A stretch of DNA of 64,000 nt from JAQVSH01 sp964349835 (GTDB taxonomy: Bacteria; Bacteroidota; Bacteroidia; Bacteroidales; UBA4181): assembly GCA_964349835.1 (NCBI GenBank), contig CAYGID010000002.1, positions 67,343 through 131,342 on the forward strand, given 5' to 3'. This document shows, piece after piece, positions 59,160 through 64,000 of this stretch. A model generated the notes under the pieces. The model searched no databases and had not been told where the DNA came from. It saw nothing but the letters and a program-made list of their open reading frames with translations. Positions within the stretch are counted from its first letter, which is position 1; each line of letters starts with the position of its first letter. Made by a program: the position numbers and the translations under genes.

Positions 59160-60425
59160 TCAGAAATCGACCCTGCAACGGTTGAGGCGGCTCTCCTCTG
59201 CCTTGAAGGCCATGATGTGGCTTTCGAGCGAATCGCGGAGAGGGGTATTGAAACGGCTCATATCGCCGCTTCTCACCGCTTCGATCCATTCGCGAATCAT
59301 CCCTTCGTCGCCTCCTCCGTGTCCCACCCCTTTGTAATTGGCGGCATCGTCGGCTTCGGCATCTATGATAGTCTGCTTTCCGGTGCGGAAGTCGGTTAGG
59401 GTCATTGTCTCCATATCGCCTACAATGTCGCCCATGCTACCCATGACTCTTGTTCGGCGTCCTCCGTACGAGGTGAAACCCTCGATAGAGAAATTAACGG
59501 TAATCTGGTCGGCAAACTCCATGCTCATTACGTAATGATCGGGCTGGTTGTTATCGCAATGATACACACAACGACCGTAGGGTGAAGTTTTTAGATATTC
59601 GAGAATGGCATCGCCCTGCTTTTCGGGTTCTTCGGGCAGATCGAACACGTAGAGCCAGGTGCGCTGGCGATGGTAAATTTTGAGGGCCGACCAAGGACAA
59701 CTCTCCTCGATCGGGCAGCCGTCGGTACAGCGGGCAGGAGCGCCTGCCGGCGCATTTTCGGCCTTAAACCACTTCAGACCGCCATAGGCGGTGATACTTT
59801 TGCAGGGTTTTCCAATCATCCAGCGTAGAATGTCGAGGTCGTGGCTCGATTTGGCCAGAACCAGCGGTGTGCTTTTAGAGGCATCTCGCCAGCTTCCCCT
59901 CACGTAGGAGTGTGACATATGAATATATTCAACCGGTTCGAAATGCTGGATGCTCACCAGGGTCCCCACCGAACCGTTGTCGATGAGCTCTTTCATCTTC
60001 CGAAAATAGGGTGAATATCTTAAAACGTGGGTTAACCCCACCACTTTGCCCTTTTGTTCGGCATGGGCAACCAGTGTGCGGCACTCCGCTTCGGTTTGGG
60101 CTATCGGCTTTTCTAACAGAATATGATAGCCGGCATCGAGCGCTTTCATGCAGGGGCCGAAGTGCAGATGGTCGGGCATGGCAATAATCACGGCATCGGC
60201 AAACCGGGGCTGGGTAAACAGCTCTTCCCAGCTTGCAAAACAGCCTTCGGCGGGCACTCCGTATTTTTGGGCATACATAGCATTCCGCAGGCGAACCGGT
60301 TCGGCAATTCCCACGATTTTGAGCAGTTCGGGGTGGGCAAGGGCAAAATCGCCGTACAGCTTGCCGCGTCCGCTTGCACCCAGAACGATGGCGGTAACAG
60401 GTCCGTTACAGTTTTGTGAATTCAT
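59160..60425 (-). CDS. Gfo/Idh/MocA family oxidoreductase
   Basis: A 421-aa NAD(P)-dependent dehydrogenase of unknown substrate. The Rossmann domain has GASGRGKLYGDFA (5' GxGxxG-like), the EKPIAQTEAE segment carries the catalytic Lys, and LAKSSHDLDILRWMIG holds the second-domain His/Asp. A Cys-rich segment (CTDGCPIEESCPW) in the middle is found in a subgroup that also has unusual 420-aa length. No signal peptide. It is 38 bp after GH78 on the same strand and could act on a sugar released at this locus. Confidence 0.88.
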   Translation of the reverse strand: MNSQNCNGPVTAIVLGASGRGKLYGDFALAHPELLKIVGIAEPVRLRNAMYAQKYGVPAEGCFASWEELFTQPRFADAVIIAMPDHLHFGPCMKALDAGYHILLEKPIAQTEAECRTLVAHAEQKGKVVGLTHVLRYSPYFRKMKELIDNGSVGTLVSIQHFEPVEYIHMSHSYVRGSWRDASKSTPLVLAKSSHDLDILRWMIGKPCKSITAYGGLKWFKAENAPAGAPARCTDGCPIEESCPWSALKIYHRQRTWLYVFDLPEEPEKQGDAILEYLKTSPYGRCVYHCDNNQPDHYVMSMEFADQITVNFSIEGFTSYGGRRTRVMGSMGDIVGDMETMTLTDFRTGKQTIIDAEADDAANYKGVGHGGGDEGMIREWIEAVRSGDMSRFNTPLRDSLESHIMAFKAEESRLNRCRVDF

Positions 60426-60463
60426 AGTAGTAGGATAGTTAAGCGGGCAATTACAGATGTGGG

Positions 60464-63106
60464 TTACAGGCTAAAGTTCAGTTGGTGTGTGCCGGCAGTA
60501 AGGCGGATTGTGCGCTCTTTGCTCTTTACCTCTTTGGGCAGCGTAAGCAGCGCGGTGGTGTTTGCCGGGATAGTTACGGTATAGGTTATGGTGCTCTCTT
60601 TACGAACCCACGATGAGCGGATAGCGCCATAGGGCGACTGGTGTACTGCCTCGAAAGTTGGAAGATTGGCGGGGAAGTAGGGGGTAAGCAGGATGTTTCG
60701 AAAGCCGGGATGTGACGGATCGGGCCGGATCCCCCCAAGGCCTTTAAAAAACCATCCGCCAATTTCGCCAAACATCATGTGGTTATCGGAGATATCACGA
60801 GTGGCTTTCAGATCCCAGTTCTCGAGCAGTGTGGTTGCCCCGTTTACAATCCACCAGCCCCAGGAGGGGTAACTATCCTGAACGGCTACTTTGTAGGCGT
60901 GTTCGGGATAGCCGTTCTGGCTCAGGGCGTCTAAAATGGCCTTTGCTCCGAGAACCCCCACATCAAGATGGAATCCGGCCTCTTCGACCTTCTTGGCCAG
61001 GTTGCCGGCTACTGCAGGAATCAATTCGGTGGGTACTACGCCCCAAAGGAGCGGAACACTCAGCTCGGTTTGCGTTCCCGAGGCGTAGATGCCTGAGGTA
61101 CGGTTGAGATATTTGCTGTTTATGGCGTTCTTAATCTTTTCGGCCAGCGCACGATAGTGCCGAGCCTCCTCCTCTTTGCCAAACAGTGCGGCAGCCTTCG
61201 AGAGGATGTCGGCATCGACATAGAAGTAGACAGATGAGGTGAGCTCAAGTGAGGAGCGGGAGCGTACGGGAACCCAGTCGCCTCTGCCCCACGAGCTGAG
61301 ACCGTCGGGACTGCGGCGGTCTACATAATCGACATACCGTTTTATATGGGGATAACAGTCGGCAAGACACTTGGTGTCGCCGTAGAAGAGGTAGAGATTC
61401 CAGGGAATAATAGCAATCGTACTGGTCCAATCGAGCCCGTTCTCCGTGCCATAGCCCCATCCGCCGGTAGGGATGATGTCGGGCAGTACGCCGTTGGGCT
61501 GCTGTTCGTCGCGGTGGTCGGCCAGCCACTTTTCGTACACAGTAATGCCGTCGAAGTTATAGAGGGCGGTTTCAATGGCAAGGTGGGCATCGCCCGTCCA
61601 ACCATTCTTTTCGCGCTGGGGACAGTCGGTGGGATACCCCATGAGGTTGGAGAGGTAGGAGTAGTTGGAGGCTTTCCACAGGTTGTTAATGAGATTGGAC
61701 GAAGCCACAATAGAACCTGCCTTTGGCACGTCGCTGTGCATGAAATAGGCTGTCAGCTGTTCGGGCGTCAGTGTCAGGGGACGGTCTGAAACCACCTCTA
61801 CATAGCGGAACCCTTTGTAGTTAAAGCGGGCCATAAACTCCTCTTCTCCCTTTCCCGAAAGGGTGATAATATCGGTTTGAAACGGATCGCTGTTGTCGGC
61901 AGGACGGTGGTATACATTGATGTTCGAAAGATCGGCATGCCCGTTGGGAAATAGCCGTTCGGAGTGAATCAGGCGGAGCACTGTACCCTCCTCGCCCCGG
62001 ATTCGCAGCCGTGTAACTCCCGACATATTCTGTCCGAAGTCGTAAAGCCAGCAGGTGTCGTTGAGTTGTTTGAAACTTTTGGCTGTGAAGGTCTCGGCCC
62101 CGCGGATGGGGTGCATTTGTTGCGAAACCACCAGGGGCGAAGGAGCCCCCCGATAGCCGGTTCCCTGCCATTTGGAGTCGTCGAATCCCACACGGCACCA
62201 GTCGGGCTGTTCCAGCCGGAAGTCGTACTGTTCGGCCGTATAGATACTGTTGAAACGCAGCCCGCCGCCCCCGGTTTTCCAGTCGCGATCGGATTTTATC
62301 ACCTCAGAGGAGCCGTCGGTGTAGGTAATGTAGAGGTCGAGACAGAAGGTGGGCCGGTTGCGCCAGGGAGCGTTGTGAAAATTCCACACCCCGATTGATT
62401 GGTGGTTATACCACCCGTTGCCCAGAATGATTCCCACCGCATTCTTCCCCTGCTGCAGTTGGGAGGTTACATCGAAAGTGACATAGAGGTTACGGCGGTC
62501 GAAACGGGTGTACATCGGGTCCATGTGGTGGTTACCCACCTTTTGCCCGTTAAGATAGAGTTCGAAAAGCCCTGCCGCGGCCACATAGGCCCGAGCCGAA
62601 CGGATGCTTTTGGTTGCGGCAAACTCCTTACGGAAGTAGGGAGCCGGTTTGTAGTCGATATTTCGGTTGTCGCCAATCCAATTTCCCTGCCAGTTTCCTG
62701 AATGCATCATCCCGGTTTCGAACGGGGCCACCTCCGAAAGATGTGCAGAGCCGGTGTGATCCCACGATTTCACGCGCCAATAGTAGCGGGTATGGGGTGT
62801 CAACGCTTTTCCGGCATAGGTTACCGGTAAGCGGAACCCCTTTTCCTTTTCGCTCTCCCACATATTGCCACTTCCCTTGGCAACAGCAGTCGAATCGGTT
62901 CCCACCCATAACTGCCACCCCTTGCTGAGGGCTCCGGAGCGGCTGTCGGAGAGCTCCCAAGTGAAACGGGGAAGGGGGTTGTCGATACCCAGAGGGGCCG
63001 AAAGGTATTCGCAACGCAAATACTCCGGCGAACCTTGCGGGCTTTGGGCAACAGCCCCGATGCAGAAAAAGAGGAAGGGGAGGGAGAGGAGAAGACGGAA
63101 GGACAT
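60464..63106 (-). CDS. Glycoside hydrolase family 78 alpha-L-rhamnosidase
   Basis: An 880-aa secreted enzyme removing terminal alpha-L-rhamnose. After the signal peptide (MSFRLLLSLPFLFFCIGAVAQ) come an N-terminal beta domain beginning LRCEYLSAPLGID (about 27-140), the jelly-roll-type rhamnosidase-N domain with SARAYVAAAGLFELYLNG (about 170-320), a Rha-B domain and the (alpha/alpha)6 catalytic domain with DCPQREKNGWTGDA (494-507, acidic catalytic region) and GYGTENGLDWTST. The C-terminal domain ends near TAGTHQLNFSL. Probably periplasmic or surface exposed. Confidence 0.93.
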   Translation of the reverse strand: MSFRLLLSLPFLFFCIGAVAQSPQGSPEYLRCEYLSAPLGIDNPLPRFTWELSDSRSGALSKGWQLWVGTDSTAVAKGSGNMWESEKEKGFRLPVTYAGKALTPHTRYYWRVKSWDHTGSAHLSEVAPFETGMMHSGNWQGNWIGDNRNIDYKPAPYFRKEFAATKSIRSARAYVAAAGLFELYLNGQKVGNHHMDPMYTRFDRRNLYVTFDVTSQLQQGKNAVGIILGNGWYNHQSIGVWNFHNAPWRNRPTFCLDLYITYTDGSSEVIKSDRDWKTGGGGLRFNSIYTAEQYDFRLEQPDWCRVGFDDSKWQGTGYRGAPSPLVVSQQMHPIRGAETFTAKSFKQLNDTCWLYDFGQNMSGVTRLRIRGEEGTVLRLIHSERLFPNGHADLSNINVYHRPADNSDPFQTDIITLSGKGEEEFMARFNYKGFRYVEVVSDRPLTLTPEQLTAYFMHSDVPKAGSIVASSNLINNLWKASNYSYLSNLMGYPTDCPQREKNGWTGDAHLAIETALYNFDGITVYEKWLADHRDEQQPNGVLPDIIPTGGWGYGTENGLDWTSTIAIIPWNLYLFYGDTKCLADCYPHIKRYVDYVDRRSPDGLSSWGRGDWVPVRSRSSLELTSSVYFYVDADILSKAAALFGKEEEARHYRALAEKIKNAINSKYLNRTSGIYASGTQTELSVPLLWGVVPTELIPAVAGNLAKKVEEAGFHLDVGVLGAKAILDALSQNGYPEHAYKVAVQDSYPSWGWWIVNGATTLLENWDLKATRDISDNHMMFGEIGGWFFKGLGGIRPDPSHPGFRNILLTPYFPANLPTFEAVHQSPYGAIRSSWVRKESTITYTVTIPANTTALLTLPKEVKSKERTIRLTAGTHQLNFSL

Positions 63107-63505
63107 GGTAATTAATGGTGAATGGTTAATGGTGAATGCGCTGGCGCGCGATGCTCTAGTGCTCTAATGCTGCGCTGCGCGCAAATAATTAATAATTAAT
63201 GGTGAATGGTATATGGTAAATGGAGGGCGGTTTTTTGTTTTGATTGCCGAATATACTAAAAATTTGGCTTGGTTGGGTGGCTTCTTGCACCGACGAATCC
63301 ATCTGAGGAATCCGGATGAATTAATCCGGACAGGAAATCAAAAATATGCCGGTAAAAAGAAAAACCGGCAAAGTTTGGTTTTTGGAAAGTTTGGGCTGCG
63401 GGCTTGTTTCCTGTTACAACGAAACGCCGATGTTGCGGGCTGGAACGAGATTTGTCGGTACGAAAAAGGCAATGGGCATATAGTTTTTGTTAACGGCTGG
63501 CGTTT
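63107..63505. other. Non-coding gap with short repeats and two hairpins
   Basis: About 400 bp without a gene I can support. The left part (63107-63240) is built of repeats such as AATTAATGGTGAATGGTTAATGGTGAATG. The right part holds two adjacent perfect hairpins: TCCGGAT/ATCCGGA at 63311-63330 and GCCGGT/ACCGGC at 63348-63369. The hairpins are not followed by a good T tract. Confidence 0.6.
63150..63173. repeat. 8-bp microrepeat upstream of GH78
   Basis: GATGCTCT, AGTGCTCT and AATGCTGC in tandem at 63150-63173, flanked by G/C-rich GCGCTGGCGCGC and GCGCTGCGCGC. It is the same repeat family (and GATGCTCT-AGTGCTCT order) as at 39241-39270. Confidence 0.75.
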
Positions 63506-63982
63506 TCATTTCGTCAGTATTGGTATCCATATTTCTTCTTCCGAATCGGGGTCTGCATTTTTGTATTTGTCTCCTAATACTTCAAAATGTGGTCTGTCGT
63601 CCAACAAGTAAATCGAACCAGGAAGCCAAACCCCAAGAATATATTGAAAGATACTATTGTCGGTACTCGAACCTTTATAATCGAAAACCGCGTAAAGGCC
63701 GGCTGGTAGTGTAAACGTCTCCATCTCGTTTGGTACGTGTTCAAAGTCAGTTACCTCAACAGTCGCCCATTTCTCAAATTTATTTGAAGGTGTAAAGTCG
63801 GAAAAATAAGTCGGCTTATAAATTGCCATCGAAATAAAATCATTTGTCAGGTTGTTGGTTATTTCTTTACGTCTGGGCATAAAGCTTCGCCACAACTCTC
63901 CTGTCTTGTTGTCGCACAAACTCATAGTTAGTCGTTTGCCTACCAGTTTTTTCTCATTTACTATCTCTACTCTTGGTTCCAT
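63506..63982 (-). CDS. GyrI-like/AraC effector-binding domain protein
   Basis: A single-domain protein of 158 aa (EPRVEIVNEKKLVGKRLTMS start; SFMPRRKEITNNLTNDF; KWATVEVTDFEHVPN; LPAGLYAVFDYKG; NADPDSEEEIWIPI end). It resembles the SRPBCC-like GyrI effector-binding fold that binds small hydrophobic ligands, without a DNA-binding domain. Such stand-alone proteins are common, including in integrons; function not assigned. 158 aa covers one complete domain. Upstream sequence beyond 63982 is at the window edge. Confidence 0.82.
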   Translation of the reverse strand: MEPRVEIVNEKKLVGKRLTMSLCDNKTGELWRSFMPRRKEITNNLTNDFISMAIYKPTYFSDFTPSNKFEKWATVEVTDFEHVPNEMETFTLPAGLYAVFDYKGSSTDNSIFQYILGVWLPGSIYLLDDRPHFEVLGDKYKNADPDSEEEIWIPILTK

Positions 63983-64000
63983 TTTATACTCATACTGTCT

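Overview
The window looks like a stretch of chromosome from a fermentative, Gram-negative member of the Bacteroidales, taken from a draft assembly (there is a run of exactly 100 N at 48343-48442). This rests on several points. Many genes are preceded by the Bacteroidetes -7 motif TAnnTTTG, and Shine-Dalgarno sequences are almost absent. The primary sigma factor is short (287 aa). Rho carries a long disordered insert. Bacteroidetes-typical proteins are present (a DUF4831 protein, a BT_3928-type DoxX-like protein, secreted GH76/GH78/GH105 enzymes). LPS and envelope genes (kdsA, mltG, plsC-like) indicate a Gram-negative wall. Pyruvate:ferredoxin oxidoreductase, GTP-type PEP carboxykinase, methylglyoxal synthase and MeaB fit anaerobic succinate/propionate-type fermentation. 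I cannot name the genus. I see no tRNA or rRNA genes, CRISPR array, insertion sequence, phage or plasmid genes.

Layout. 1-7.1 kb: a minus-strand run (DUF4831 protein cut by the window edge, nnr, mltG) diverges from mgsA-dapB-lepB; cdaA (diadenylate cyclase) converges on lepB. 7.1-13.1 kb: an alpha-oxoamine synthase of the serine palmitoyltransferase/KBL type, a small conserved gene followed by dapA and a DUF1080-PHP fusion lipoprotein, a cold-shock protein, slyD and an acyltransferase. 13.1-19.8 kb: information and stress functions (Rel-type (p)ppGpp synthetase with a degenerate hydrolase site, rarA, kdsA, guaA). 19.8-26.3 kb: a GH76 enzyme and a small membrane protein, then the minus-strand genes mazG, tpiA, BT_3928-like, tmk and aguA. 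26.4-36.2 kb: ppiD-like chaperone, meaB, proS, a low-complexity lipoprotein, a FadL/OmpP1-like porin with a strange duplicated leader, and trkA. 36.3-46.6 kb: pckG, a CDF exporter, a Tat-type sugar isomerase, a PfkB kinase, wbqC-like, folP, a large receiver/PPDK-like fusion and rpe. 46.7-54.1 kb: primary sigma factor, rho and nifJ.

54.1-63.1 kb is a carbohydrate locus for rhamnogalacturonan/rhamnose: a PL22-like oligogalacturonate lyase, RhaT, RhaM, a GH105 hydrolase, a lipocalin, a Gfo/Idh/MocA oxidoreductase and a GH78 alpha-L-rhamnosidase. No SusC/SusD pair, regulator or rhaABD genes are visible inside the window. A GyrI-like protein ends the window after about 400 bp of repeat-bearing non-coding DNA.

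Most of the window is ordinary core genome. The least ordinary signals are: a tandemly duplicated ~100-bp leader with two parallel 26-codon ORFs in front of the FadL-like gene (33012-33212); a 26-bp element from that leader that recurs, in the same frame, at the rhaM/GH105 junction (57113-57138); a recurring family of 8-bp tandem microrepeats at gene ends; the two-receiver/ATP-grasp fusion protein; and the Rho low-complexity insert that broke the assembly. All functional calls are from reading the sequence; no database search was run.
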